Source: Lepturacanthus savala (Eukaryota > Chordata > Actinopteri > Scombriformes > Trichiuridae). From it: a stretch of 64,000 bases of DNA. Position 1 is the stretch's first letter. Each line of letters opens with the position of its first letter. Positions 47,470 through 59,229 of the stretch are shown here, piece after piece. The stretch spans positions 11,433,356 through 11,497,355 of the forward strand of contig CM060470.1 of the NCBI GenBank assembly GCA_030544235.1, read 5' to 3'. The notes under the pieces are model-generated. The model had not been told where the DNA came from. It searched no databases and was given only the letters and a program-made list of their open reading frames with translations. The position numbers and the translations under genes were made by a program.

Positions 47470-48434
47470 AGCTCATCCCTGGGATTGGCCAGAGGCACCT
47501 GGGCAATGCATTCATATTGACTTTGCTGGTCAATTTGAGGAGAGGATGTTTCTGGTGGCAGCAAATGGCCAGAAGTGTCAATAATAAGATCAAGAAGAGC
47601 AGAGATAACCATTGAGAAGCTTGGTAAAATGTTCAGTCAGTCAGTTTGTATTTCCAGCACAATTTGTGTGGGTGATAATAGTCCTCGATTTATCTCGCAA
47701 GAATTTGAAAAATTCCTTGAGGTAAATGGAGTACAGCACATTCGCTCTGCTTCATATCACCCCTCTACTAATGGATTAGCAGAGAGATTTGTTCAAAGTA
47801 TGAAAAATGCATTGAAGGCTGCACAGGGACAATACTCCCTCCACCAGTGAGTGAACAGTTTCCTGCTGTCCTATAGAAAGGTCTCACTCAACCACCAAGG
47901 TTTCTCCTGCAGCACATCTCATCAAAACACAGCTCTGCATCAGTCTAATACCACCCAGGACAAAAGAGACTGTTCTGCTAAAACATCAAGCACAGGTGGA
48001 GGGATGCAGATAAAGAAAATAAGAAGAGAAATAAGAAAAGACTTTCCTTATTTCCTCATTTATGTGCTGGCATGTAACTACAGGGGCAAAAAATGGTTTA
48101 CTGCTACTTTCATGGCAAAGAACTGTGTCCTTCAGAGTCAGGGCTAGTTAAAAGATACATGGACCAGCTGCTTTTTGGAGCGACAGCACCTGTGGAAACT
48201 CCAGTTTGACCTGCTGGAGTCTTTTCAGCAGGTCAGACCTGCCCAACCCACACTCACTAAGGACCTGCTACCCACTATGAACCCTGCTTCACTCTATAGC
48301 TGTTCCACAAACCAAACTGTCAGAATCCTCTCTACTCACGTCTGCTCCTGTTACGCAGAGTGTGGATTAGCTGGAGGGCGGTGCAGTCCACCGGTATCCC
48401 CCAGAGAGAGCAGCGGCTTCCCGGACATGTAAAT
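47470..48434 (+). pseudogene. Ty3/gypsy integrase remnant
   Basis: The plus strand carries a degenerate retrotransposon integrase. The first catalytic Asp is in HIDFAG (codon 47519-47521). The second is in VGDNSP (47674-47676) and the Glu is in GLAERF (47782-47784). The last two are separated by 35 residues, as in DD35E integrases, but the first is in another frame. Downstream pieces resemble the C-terminal part (NSFLLSYRKVSLNHQGF near 47855, CNYRGKKWF near 48080, VKRYMDQLLFGATAPVETPV at about 48147-48206). The end lies near 48434. No RT, gag or LTR is seen. It is an isolated, inactive fragment from a different lineage than the 17.9-19.6 kb element. Confidence 0.8.
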
Positions 48435-50480
48435 TTGCAATGACAGACCCAGAAGAATAGAATAATCCCCAGGGTTATGTCAGGTTTGAGCAGTCAACCT
48501 CATTACCCTTAGTTAAAGCATGAAAAAAATGAAATGTTTTGTGTTGCACTATGTGGTGGTGTTAGTGAGGCACAGTTGGACACTTTAGGAGTTATAGGTT
48601 GTGGTTGTGAAATAAGATAAAACATCAATTGCCAGACAGGCAACATTGCTTACTCGTGGTACATCTTAGTTGCTGTCTTATGGTTTTGTTATATTTGTTG
48701 TTTAAGGGAGCTGCAATGCCACAAGTTTAATTATTTACTCCTCGCCAGGCAAAAGAATTTTAAGTAATTAGCATATAGACTCTAGCATGGTCCGCTTTCA
48801 AACCTGCAAACAAACCAATATTGGTCCGATTTTATCTTCAGTGAAATTCTGACCCACTATGTTGTGGCACGTTCGCAAATTGCTACTTGCTCTTATCTTT
48901 GTGTATTACATACTCTGTAATACACGGCCATTGGCAAAATATACAACTCGAAAATGAGTTGAGGCTGCACCTGGAGAACAATTTGTGGATGCACCGGAGT
49001 CCTCAAAGATGCATAGAACCTCATTTCAGGCAGAGGAGATGCACTATTTTCACGAATGAGGTCAGATGGGATGAACATTATTCCAAAGATCCATTAAGGC
49101 AGTCTATGAAATAATTAGTATCCCCTCATTTGGTCCCAAGTTCACGTTTTCACCAGAGTGACTACAGCAAAGTTTGATGCGGAGTCAAGTGAACTGAGAC
49201 CACCTTTTTTTGGAGGTCTTAGTCCTCTTGATTTAGTGCACACCCAAGCGCGATTGATGCTTTCACAAAAACTAACTGAACTAAGCGCCTTTGGGTGTGA
49301 AAGCCCCCTAAGAGTGCAGCTTGTTAATTACATGAGATGGAGTTGTCATGTAAAGATCTATCACGTTGTCTATCACTGACAATTATTGTCCTGAAAAGGA
49401 TATGAGATGTAAGAATCACTTGAAGGCACCCGTTGCCAAGTCTGAATAAACCAAATGACACAACCACCAATGGATTTATATTGTTGACTTGCAGCAGAAG
49501 TAATACACAAAGGATACGTTACACATTCTACAAGTCTCAAGACTGAAGCCAGGTACAGAAGCACTGTAAGGTTAAAGCAGTATATGGACCACTGAAAAGA
49601 GGATGTATCAAATACATGTGCAAACCGGATAGGGTACCTACAAGGTTGATGTTACCTTGATTGACAGGTGGACTGGGCAAGATGGCAGGAAGAACATGTG
49701 ATTGAATTTTGATATAAACATACAAAACATGTATTTTTTTGTGATTGATTTTTCGGACACGATTTATTTTGTATTTATAATTGAATCTTAATTTAACCAG
49801 ACAGGTCAGTTAAGAACAATGACAGCTTGATTAAAAGGATAAAGGATTGAAGACACATTTTTCTTTTCAAGAGGACTCAATAATCATCTCACCGAGTGGA
49901 CAAGACGCTTTATGCAAATGTTGTTGGAAAATTGATTAACATCATAAAGCAATGACAAAGACTGTCAGAAAATCTCCCGGGTATGAGCATTTATCTTTTT
50001 AAGGAATACACTCAAATCAAAACTTATGGCTCAGACTGTAATTCAGCCAATGCAAGAGCACAATAACAGCAAAATTTTCCATTACTTCAGTACTGATTAA
50101 AGATCGCTCCCTGGATCCCTCACTTCAAAAGCAAATCACACAATGTAATTGTGTCCAAAATCACATTGGAAACATAAAGGTTCACAGAAATGTCCCCTGT
50201 TGCTGTGGTTTAAAAACAGGATAATACAAAATAAAACAAACAATAAAGTGAGCAGGAACTAGTGAAGAGTGAGTATATGAAAGAAAATGACTTTGCCTCT
50301 TTGATCATCACACAGGGTACGTATCTTGGATATTGTGGTGGCTATATATGGCAACTCAAGTCGTTGGATGCGTAAAATACTGGTGAGGAAAGGTCATTAT
50401 AACAGAACCTGTATTAATATTATCAAATACTATCTTCCTTTGCTCATTTTCCTCAACAACATGCAACTTTGAGCCCTAAT
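48435..50480. other. Non-coding DNA with possible MITE (48787-49320)
   Basis: No gene. Around 48787 the words ATGGTCCGCTTTC and TTGGTCCGATTTT occur, and at 49180-49320 GATGCGGAGTCAAGTGAACTG, CTTTTTTTGGAGGTC and TAACTGAACTAAGCGCC. These resemble a teleost MITE family with GGTCCGC words and a 'GAACTGAACTAAG' core. The boundaries and termini are unclear, so this is a weak call. The remainder is AT-rich and featureless. Confidence 0.3.
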
Positions 50481-50560
50481 TACCTCTGCCACGGAGGTTA
50501 TGTTTTGGCCGGCTTTTGTTTGCCTGTCTGTTTATCTGTCTGTTTGTTAGCAATGGTACC
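50481..50560 (+). repeat. Interspersed repeat 'TACCTCTGCCACGGAGGTTATGT' type
   Basis: It opens TACCTCTGCCACGGAGG, a small hairpin (CCTCTGCC/GGAGG), then TTATGTTTTGGCCGGC and TTTGTTTGCCTGTCTG units. This arrangement is frequent in fish genomes. The class is not known to me. The right end is indistinct. Confidence 0.5.
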
Positions 50561-52332
50561 ATGACCAGATAATAGAAGAAGAAATCCTGGTTTCTGGATC
50601 GCTTTGAGTTTTTTGTTGCTTGGTAACACTGGGCTAAATGGACCTTCAAACAGTTGCCATTGTTTGGGACCGCCTAATGGTGATATCTTACATCTGCATA
50701 TCTTGTTTTCTTTGCACACTACGTCAGAGACACTAAGGTCGCTTTCGCAAAGTTGCAACATTGTTGCGTTTATCAAATGTTTTGGTTCCGCTTTCGGACC
50801 AGTTTTGGTCCGTTTGCGGGTGCCAAAGCGGAACATGCTGGAATCTATATGCTAATTAGGGAAAATGTTATCGCCTGGTGCGGACCAAATAATCACGCTA
50901 GTGGTGTGGCGCTCTCAGAGTGCTTTTGTAGTTCGCTGTCATATTTCAGCCTGGTACTTTTCATTTAAAGTGAGTTAAAGAGTTCTATTAATTTTAATGA
51001 AATATTACCACGTCAGTATAATTTAGTAGCTGAACAACCCTGAATCCTGCAAATTATTTTTAAATGGTTTTCCCGGATACAATTTGGGAGAAAATTAATG
51101 GCTGCCTGGATTATGCTGACAATTTTTTTTCCCCAGCTCACAATAGATGATGGACATTTGAAGTACAGAGACTTGCTTCGAGGTTCGCTTACATCCAGCA
51201 CGTAGCTGGACTTGGGGCACAAAAGAACTTTAAGGTGAAAAAAGTCTCACAGGTCACAATTGACGTGTTACATATATCATGCTTCAGCTGACACAAGCAG
51301 ATACACTGGGTAAAAAACATTTGCATATGTTTTGTGTTATATTTATTGCTGCAAATTATATAAAGCTTTTTCCCTAATACCAACGTTGTTCAATAAATGT
51401 CACAATTTCCACATAGTCTGATGTCTTCATCCTAAAGTTTTCACAATTCTTTTCAGCACCAAACAACTGACGTTTCTTCAATGTAACACAGTTGGACGAG
51501 TTACACGGGTTTCTTTCCTAACTCTATTATTTTTACAAGCACATTTATCAACCGCTCGCCGTCCCTGCAGAAGGCTTCTCACAGAAGATTGCTCATCAGG
51601 CCTGCAGTCCAGCTCCCCTCTCTCTGGTCACAATTCAAGCCTTTGAACCACTGACAGGTGTATCACAACCTGAGAGCGGTCCGGAGAAGACGCAGGCTTT
51701 AACATCCGCCAACAAATACCTAAATATCGCTTTTCCCGGCTGCCCTGACAGCAACGCTACAGCTTGCCTCGCCCGCCTTGTTAACTGAAAGCAGCATCTT
51801 CAAAGAAAATCCCTAAGGTCACAGTCTGGGTTATTAGAACCACACCTGTCAACCGGTTCAGAGGCTTTTGTTGTCGCTGCAACATCTTTGAACTGTCTGA
51901 TACAACAATGGAGCTGCAACATGCTTTTGCCAGGCGTGGACATGTTCCATTACAATGCAGGCTTTTAAACTTTAGAAACGCATATGGAAGATGAAATGTT
52001 GATGCCTAGTGAAACAGGGAAACTCAATGCATTATCACTACAAAGGATAATACACAGGCAGAAAGAAGGCTCTTGCAGTTAAGTAGTGATAAGAGTGTTA
52101 AAAAACACTTGCAATCAACTGGTCAATGGTCTTTTGTTTTGTTTTTTTCTTTTGTCATACATGTCATATGGTGACTATTGGAGTTTTCCCCTTGGGGGTC
52201 AATAATGAATAATGCTCAATAATAATTCTTTTATTATATTTTTGATCCCGTAATCCCGTAACTTTTTACCTAATTACATTCGCCATTTCTGCCTTTGTTA
52301 CCTGGTCTGCTGTAAATGTCCAAATGTGAGTG
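50561..52332. other. Non-coding DNA
   Basis: No domain-bearing ORF. GTCCG-rich words at 50780-50890 (CGGACCAGTTTTGGTCCG, a short palindrome) may be a MITE fragment. The block 51540-51850 is GC-richer (GCTCGCCGTCCCTGCAG, CCTTGTTAACTG) and may be regulatory. T runs lie at about 51121-51131. Confidence 0.35.
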
Positions 52333-52512
52333 ATGGAGGGAGAGCGAGCGTGGAGCACCTCTACTGTAGGTCTCACGGTTGGCGTGCTGTGCTGGTTCCA
52401 GGCAGCTGCTGGCGTTTTGACGATGACGATGATGGATCAAAACCAACAAGAGGCAGCTCCCAGCGACAATCCAAGGCCGTATCTGACACCACTTTTGATT
52501 CCAAAAGTCTAA
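52333..52512 (+). CDS. 59-codon ORF with signal-peptide-like N-terminus (weak candidate)
   Basis: ATG at 52333 has G at -3 and G at +4, a good eukaryotic start context. The N-terminus MEGERAW is followed by a hydrophobic run (TVGLTVGVLCWFQAAAGV) and then a Gln/Asp-rich stretch and DNPRPYLTPLLIPK before a stop at about 52510. The shape resembles a first coding exon of a secreted or membrane protein. However, no consensus donor precedes the stop and no family is recognised. A second open frame overlaps it. It could easily be chance. Confidence 0.18.
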   Translation: MEGERAWSTSTVGLTVGVLCWFQAAAGVLTMTMMDQNQQEAAPSDNPRPYLTPLLIPKV

Positions 52513-53439
52513 AAGATAATCCTCAGAGGTCTCTCCCTCCGAAACAAACGGATTCAGTTTTTAAAACCGAAAAAAAAAAGATTGAATAAAGCATTTTCAC
52601 ATACAAAATCTGCGTCTGTCTTTCTATTATGCTGTTCAGTGGGAAGTTGGAAAGTATCAAGAGGATGGACAACGCAAAACAATTTGGGTTTTGTTCTTTT
52701 CATGAGATTTGCTTCGTCTTCCAATGTTTTGGATGGCATTTTTATTAGTGTCAGATATTTTCTATGACAAATCATACTGCTTGGCAGGGGAAGTGTTGAG
52801 ATGTAACATCCCATATTGATCTATGTTTGGAAAACACAGCTTTGGCTCTGGGAATTGCTCACTAAGGTCGTCACGACCATCTGCTCCACTACGTCCTAAA
52901 TGTGTAGATTTGCCAACTGGGCAGGGCCGACAACCTACCTCCTAGAGATATTTTTTAAAAAAAGCCTCTTCCCAATTTGCAACCAGCAGCCAGACATATT
53001 AGCATCCTTACATGCAAATACATTCTCTCTGCCAAGGATATTACCTTGTTGATTCGGCACAGGTTGTAGGGAGTAGATACACATTCTGTTAGAACTAATA
53101 AAGCACAACATGGACAGCTACAGTATCATTAGAGTTGCCCTTCAGTTTATATACTACTACTCTCTTTTCAAAAGCTATTTTAGATTGTTGAGCAGCGGCC
53201 ACATTAGGGGTCACATTAAAATTCACGTTAAATCTCTGCTTATCTTGTTTTTTTACTGCCCACATCAGCATTATCTACAATGTTTTTTTTGTTGTTTTTT
53301 TATAGCAGATACAGTAATCTTGATGAAGATGAAACAGGCAATAATTTAAAAAATATGACCGATATGCTCTGTTTTGCCTCTTCACTCCCCCATCAACCCA
53401 ATTGCGCTCAGATACAAGAGGAGTGGCTCCATCCCTCCT
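52513..53439. other. AT-rich non-coding DNA
   Basis: No gene seen. A 10-nt A run lies at about 52569-52579 and T runs at 53250 and 53282-53300. Frames of 80-95 codons are AT-rich without domains. Confidence 0.4.
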
Positions 53440-53652
53440 TCAAACTCCTATCAACCTCCACATCTCTGCCTGTCTCCTTGATACGTCCTCCTGGACTCTA
53501 TCTTATCCGCTTCTATGCAACCTTCAGACTTCAGACGCTTTTATCTCCTCTCCTCCTCCTCCTCCCCTGACTTTATCCTTCCTGACTCCTCCATGTTTAT
53601 CCCCCCCAACAATACCCACCCGCCTTCCCCCCTCCAAAAAAAAAAAAAAAAG
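53440..53652. repeat. Pyrimidine-rich tract ending in A run
   Basis: About 200 bp is dominated by C and T on the plus strand (CTCCTCTCCTCCTCCTCCTC, TTTATCCCCCCCAACAATAC, CCGCCTTCCCCCCTCC), followed by a 17-nt A run at about 53635-53652. It is low complexity, and the leucine/proline-rich peptides from it are artefacts. The complementary strand is purine-rich. Confidence 0.7.
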
Positions 53653-56600
53653 TCCTCCTTACACTCCCCATGACCATGCTCTGTAGTTTACCGAAGGAAA
53701 ACCGACATAAAGCAGTCCTTTGTGGTGTTGCAACTTTGTTCATTCTATTCCTGCAAAGGCCTCTATTAGACAGGGCAAACATGGTCAAAACACAAGCAAA
53801 AATCATGGTTTTGGGGTGTTATTTCGCTAGTTAGAGTCCAAACACGGTGGGAACAAAGCAGGGCGCATGACATCAAGGGGTTGTCTTGTCTTGGCAACAA
53901 TCAAGATTGTCATCTCCCATCCCCTTTAAAAGACAGGTGCACTCGCTTCTAAGGAGAATTACTATTGTAATGGCACATTCAGCAAGTTGGAGAGACGTGG
54001 GCGGGTAGCCAAAATTTGCTCTGATGGTAGTTTTAATTAAATCCTTTGGTATAAGGGACTGTACATCATCTAGAATGAGGTGTCTTATTGATTTCATTGA
54101 TCCAGATTAGCTTCCACCAGAAAAAAAGAGAGCAAAAAACATCCAATTAACCAATTTGTCTCCTTGATTTGGCATGAGAAGACTCTTTCCCTCATGATCG
54201 TTAACATTAGTAGCCTAATGGTTACAGCAGGCAATGTCTTAATAATGGTTCTCCGTCCGTTCAAATTGCCCTGAAATGCGCCATTTTCGACCTATTTCTC
54301 TGATTTATCTTTCCGCGTCATCAGAAAAGCCTCAACATCAATCCCCTTTGCTACCGTTTTGTTAGTTCACCCACAGTTTGAACATTATTTTGAAGGCAAC
54401 AATATTGGAGCCGAGTATTTCATTTGGTAAAATTATGCGAATTTCGAGCATGCTTCCATCTGGAGTTTTTCAGTAAATTTATCTTAAACCAGATTTACTG
54501 TGTCAGGCTGCTGTTTACTCAAATGAAAACACTTCACAAGTGCAAATCACTGGTGACACACTGGCAACAACAATCTTGGATTTAAGCTTTTACTAGGAGT
54601 ATGCAGATGTAATTAAGGCTACCGTGAAGCAGCCTGCTCTGGTGTTGTAACAGTATAAACTATGCAGTTTTTTTACAACACTATACAATCTCTACTTCAT
54701 TAAATTGATCAATGCATTTGCCTACATATATTCCAACCACCACAACAATGTTTTTTAGGCCTTAACATGTGCATGTATGCAGCACTCTCAGCACAAACAG
54801 CTTTACATTTTTAATCAGTTATTTTTATTTCAACAGAATAAATAATTGTGGACAAACAGATGGTTGCTGCCCTTACTACTCCAGCGCCATAGGCTGTAAA
54901 TGGGGAAACAAAGGGGTTCGGATGCACCCTATCATTGAAGGGAGATAAGAACAGAGCGTATACGACAATCTGGCCCCGGAGCTGCAGGCAGATACCGACA
55001 GGCTCTGCGAATAATTTATAATGAGCACTGATTAAAACAAAGTTCTCACCGTAATGAGACCCTGACATCACAAAGGTCGGCACAAATTACAGAAGTCACT
55101 TCGAAGCGAAGCAAACGCTTCCAGTCACGTTAGAGAATGACTTTTAGATCGATAAATTAGAGAAATTATTTGCCCGGCGCTTCCTCAGGAAAAAAAAAAC
55201 ATTCTCTGGAGCAGTAACCATAAAACAACCTAAAGATTTTGATAAATTGAACCTTATTTGTTTCAAATAACGCAAACCTATATCTGAACATTGTGACATT
55301 GTAACATCTAAGCATTCTTTATGACTGAATATGTGCAGTACTGTGGGTCACCTATAATCACCCGTGATGTAGAACCTGCGCTGCAGTTGGCCCTCCCATT
55401 AGACCCATGAAAGGGCGGAATATCTAAATGCTTGGAGGCAAATGGTGGGTGTCTGGCTTCCCACTGCTCTGGCATGACAGACCTGGATATATTTTCTATG
55501 GCTGAAGGGGGGGTGACAGGATAATGTCATAGGTGTACCACCCTCTCGTGAAGGTTCTAGGTCCTCCGGCGTTTGTAGGAATCTCAGTTAGCCTTTTGTT
55601 TTATTTCTACCATTGGCTCACAGACTCATTTTTAGGTGCTGCTGGCTTACTTGTTTTTTTGTTGGTGGACATGTGGTTAGGGGGAAGTTTTCTAACACGG
55701 CAGTTCTAATAGCTCTCTTGCAGCCATCGGAGCATTCTGTGATGTGTCAGTAACACACGCTGCATTCTGGCTGCATTGTCAACAGCCGTCAAAGGGAAAT
55801 ATGAAGCTTTCCGGCTGTTCGCTGATAATTATCTACAGTTACAGGCCAAGACCTCAACACAGTTGGCTGGACAGATGCAGCTGTTAGTATAAAAAAAAAG
55901 GGAAAGAAGAACCGAAAGTAGACAGAGTTGATAGGTTGATGGAGAGTAGTGCACAGCGTTCAGGATTTTTTAAACTTTTAAGATATGATAAGAAAGGATC
56001 CCAAATTTTGCGTTTTTTTATGGTTGAACCCTAAATGGAATATGAAGTCCATCAACTTTTCATTCATAAATGTGTTGGGGCTTCGGCTTGTGTGTGTGGA
56101 GCTCCTGCTACTCCTGAGTCCTCTTCCTCTGGATCCTGCCCTGACTCAGGCATCCAAATCACTCGCGGTTGTAGAAGTAAACCAGTTTTAACTGTAAAAT
56201 AATGTTTTCTTTGTTGTTGTTAATAGCCTTATAACGGTAATGAAATCAAGGCTTAAAAACTGTTGTTTTTTTTCCTCAGAGGACCCACCTTCTGTTCGGC
56301 GTACGTGGCAACAGAAAGGACATGAGGGAGGAATACTTCCAGTCACGCTGGCTCGTTCCCCCCCTAGACCCACTGGGAAGAAGCTATTTTCTACACCGCT
56401 TAACACGTGAGAGTCTCTCAGTGACTTCCACCTTCCAATCTGCCACTGTAAATATGAAACGCTCAACACCTGTTTAGAGACTAGGATTTCGCCTCTTTTA
56501 CAGGTATAAAGCCACGGGAGACACCATAACCAGTCTCGCATTCAAATAGCTTCGGAGAGAGCGCTGCCTCCGACGCAGTCAAGGACACCTGTGACGCATC

Positions 56601-57590
56601 GGTGCAGTTAATGGCGCGTTAACCCTATGTGCCTGATTGTGGGAGGGGAAGCGAACATGGGGAAGGCCATGGCAGGGAGAGGAACCAAGAACTTTAGCCT
56701 CTTAATGCCGTACTCACAAAGGATCAGGCATTATGCAGCGAAGTGGTCCGCCATTCGGTGCTGGTGCATGGAGAGAGGCAAGAATCCCACAACGTGCCCT
56801 CTATCTCCTGATAATTTGAGACAGAGATCCGTCTATGTGCATCCGCTGGTTAAGCATTTCTTAAAAGGCGTCAGAAGACAGGAAGCTGCCGAGCACTCCC
56901 TGGCACCGCAGTGGGTTTACTGCCGGTTTTACGTTCTCTGGGGAGAACCCCCTTTTCAACCACGAAACACAAATCTTGCTCAAACTACTGTGCTTTAAGA
57001 CAGCGCTCCTCTTAGCCCCGACTTTGGCCAACAGTTTATGATTTACATGCACTCTCGGTCCCTCCGTCTCGTCTCATTATCAGATCAGCCACTCTGAGGT
57101 CAAATCCTGCGGTCATATCCAAAGTCATAACCAACTCTCTTAGATCAAGAGGCGTTTCTTTGGAAGTTTTTTTTTTCTCCCCCCCCCATCCTCCTCCTCA
57201 AAGAAATGAAAGGGAAGAAACATCACACCGGTGTGCGCATTGTTCCATGCGGCGCACGCAGCCGCCTTCAGACAGAAAGCAACTGTTTGTGCATTACAGA
57301 GAACCTTCTCAAGGAAAGCCTCTGAGAAAAATAGCGTTTGGCCCACTGGCTGTGTGAAGTTATCACACAGGCGTATGGCGCAGCCTCGTGCACACTCTCC
57401 AAGAGCTCCTCTTCACACAGTTGTCCTCAGAGGAACGGCAGAGGAAGACATGTACAGCCTCATCAAGGGCCTCGCCGTGTCCTTTGGTTCAGGTCTATAT
57501 AAATTTTATCAAACTAACTAATTCAGTAGTGCTTGCTTGAAAACCAGCGACACATAATCAGCTCTGAGAACATCATGCACACACACACAC
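53653..57590. other. Non-coding DNA with regulatory-like blocks; no recognised gene
   Basis: The block 54150-54480 (CCTCATGATCGTTAACATTAG, GCGCCATTTTCGACC, AAATTATGCGAATTTCG) and 54830-55140 look like conserved non-coding sequence. At 56627-56998 a 123-codon frame beginning MCLIVGGEANMGKAM is open, but third-position G/C is near the local average and no domain is present. An ORF this long is expected by chance in a GC-balanced patch. T/C-rich stretches lie at 56255-56278 and 57168-57200. Confidence 0.35.
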
Positions 57591-57686
57591 ACTGTAAAAC
57601 CTTGCTGTGAAATCTGCAGTTAGTAACGTTACTGTAGATCGCTGTATATTTTACATTACAGTAGTCAAAGAGTTCAGTTCAGCCTT

Positions 57687-57840
57687 TACTGCAAATACAA
57701 CTGAAATCACAGTATGTAATTGATTTTTACTGTTCAATAATCACCTAATACTGTAAATATGACTGAAATTACATATTTAATCGATTGTTATCGTACAGCC
57801 GATCACCTGATACTGTAAATACAACTGAAATCACAGTAAT
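57687..57840. repeat. 62-bp tandem repeat, about 2.5 copies
   Basis: Units start at 57687, 57749 and 57811 with TACTGCAAATACAACTGAAA, TACTGTAAATATGACTGAAA and TACTGTAAATACAACTGAAA. The first two units are exactly 62 bp, each ends ATCACCTAA or ATCACCTGA, and the third is partial (to about 57840). The upstream 57592-57680 contains further ACTGTAAA and TACAGTA words, so the array may sit inside an older CTGTAAA-rich interspersed element. Confidence 0.85.
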
Positions 57841-58189
57841 AAAGGAGGAACGAGTACAGCACCATCTATATCTGTTCAAGCAACTACAACGTCCTGGAAT
57901 GGGTGGGATTTAAACCAGAAATGGGTGACACTAGTCAGAAATTAGTATTTTCAGAATTTAGATCAATGTCTTTGGTCACAGGAGTAAGTAATTTCTTTTT
58001 AGAAACGTAAATTAATGAACTTCAGCAAATCAATGAACACAACATTTGCGCTATTAAGATGGATGAAGCGAAACGTATAAACGAGAGTTTTCCAATTAAT
58101 TTCTGGCTGTTCTTATTTTTTTAATTTGAAATTTGGGATTTTTTTTCCCTCTTTTAATCAACCGATTTTTAATCGTATCTTGATGCTTT
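57841..58189. other. Non-coding DNA
   Basis: AT-rich sequence between the tandem repeat and the next interspersed repeat. A T run lies at about 58140-58147. No coding signal. Confidence 0.4.
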
Positions 58190-58262
58190 TAATGTTTTAT
58201 GTAAAGCGCTTTGAATTACCTCGTTGTTGAAATGTGCTATACAAATAAACTTGCCTTGCCTT
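58190..58262. repeat. Common teleost repeat tail (AAGCGCTTTGAATTACC...TATACAAATAAA)
   Basis: TTTATGTAAAGCGCTTTGAA, TTACCTCGTTGTTGAAATG and TGCTATACAAATAAACTTGC, followed by GCCTTGCC, is a phrase very frequent in fish genomes, usually as a retroposon tail. Class not assigned here. It abuts the coding-like stretch that follows, which suggests either an insertion into, or a 3' end adjoining, that stretch. Confidence 0.65.
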
Positions 58263-58495
58263 TTCGGTTCTGGTCCAGTGAAGACAAGGATTTCTCTGAC
58301 TACTGGTAGAGGAGCCTTCTCCTCATCCTCCTCATCCTCCTCATCCTCCTGCTTCTTGCTTCTACTCGACTTCCCTCCCTGTCCCTCTGGCTGAACCGAT
58401 CCTTGCAGACAGGCGGTGATCAGGCTACGGCCGGCTTGGGCCTCCCCGATGTCTGGTTTGATCACGAAATAGCAATCTGCTTTGGCTGTGACCTT
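58263..58495 (-). other. Coding-like stretch, minus strand, unknown product
   Basis: On the minus strand a frame is open from about 58495 toward 58263, with mostly G/C third positions in its first half. The peptide includes KVTAKADCYFVIKPDIGEAQ, then AGRSLITACLQGSVQPEG and an acidic DEEDEEDEE run encoded by a 9-bp GAGGATGAG repeat (58318-58351). No ATG is present at its start; upstream on that strand is a long A run (T run at 58495-58513). I do not recognise the family. It may be an exon of an unknown gene or a retrocopy piece. The 3' part runs into the interspersed repeat at 58190-58262. Confidence 0.3.
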
Positions 58496-59161
58496 TTTTT
58501 TTTTTTTTTTTTTAAACGTTTCCCCACACTAAGGCTGTCTTTTTTTTTTTTGCCCCGAAAAACCTTCAAATAAGGAAAAGAACTGAATAGTTTCCCGCAC
58601 AATATTCGGATGTGGTGTGTGGGTATATACTCAAAATGCGATTTTATGCAAGTCACCACAGCTGTACGGAGGAGGCTGAAGCAGACTTCTCCTGTCAGCT
58701 TCATGTCCCTCCATGCAGGCGTCAGGTCGGTGACAGGAGAGGAGCTAAATCTGAATATTTTAGACAAGAGGCTGAACAGTAGAGCTCCGGAATAAAAAAT
58801 ACAGACCTCGTCTTTAAGATGCATTACGAACAGTAGGGGCAATAATATCAGGATGTGACGTAGCGGCAAGTTATGAGGAGAAACTTATATTTTCATGTCG
58901 TCACTGTTGTTGAATATCTGTTTGTTTTTTTCCTGCTATTATCTTCACCTGATTATTGACCTCCTCCTCAAGTGTCAACATCATATTTATGTTGTGCAAT
59001 ATTGGACGATGCAGCTATATATTCCTGTGTCACAGGGCCATGGATGAGTCAGCCCTTATCTGCATTTTTTAATTTAGTTTTTAATCCTCCAGCTGCAGTC
59101 AAACTACCCAGATAAGTGTGTGAATAAAGTTGCTTGCATCACAGCTGCTTGTCTATGCATA

Positions 59162-59166
<5 letters not shown>
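58496..59166. other. Non-coding DNA with T runs
   Basis: T runs lie at 58495-58513 and 58540-58551. The minus-strand 135-codon frame across 58462-58869 includes poly-Lys from these runs and has no domain, so it is not treated as a gene. Confidence 0.45.
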
Positions 59167-59223
<57 letters not shown>

Positions 59224-59229
59224 AAAAAA
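59167..59229. repeat. (TA)n microsatellite with adjoining A run
   Basis: About 25 TA units from 59167 to 59217 are followed by TTAA and a run of A to about 59229. Such a tract melts and forms cruciforms readily and is likely variable between individuals. Confidence 0.95.

Noticed and set aside
56627..56998. 123-codon plus-strand ORF
   Set aside because: No domain or codon bias. By rough estimate several ORFs of this length are expected by chance in GC-balanced sequence of this size.
58462..58869. 135-codon minus-strand ORF
   Set aside because: Part of it is poly-Lys from T runs. The rest has no domain or bias and it overlaps the better coding-like frame in a different phase.
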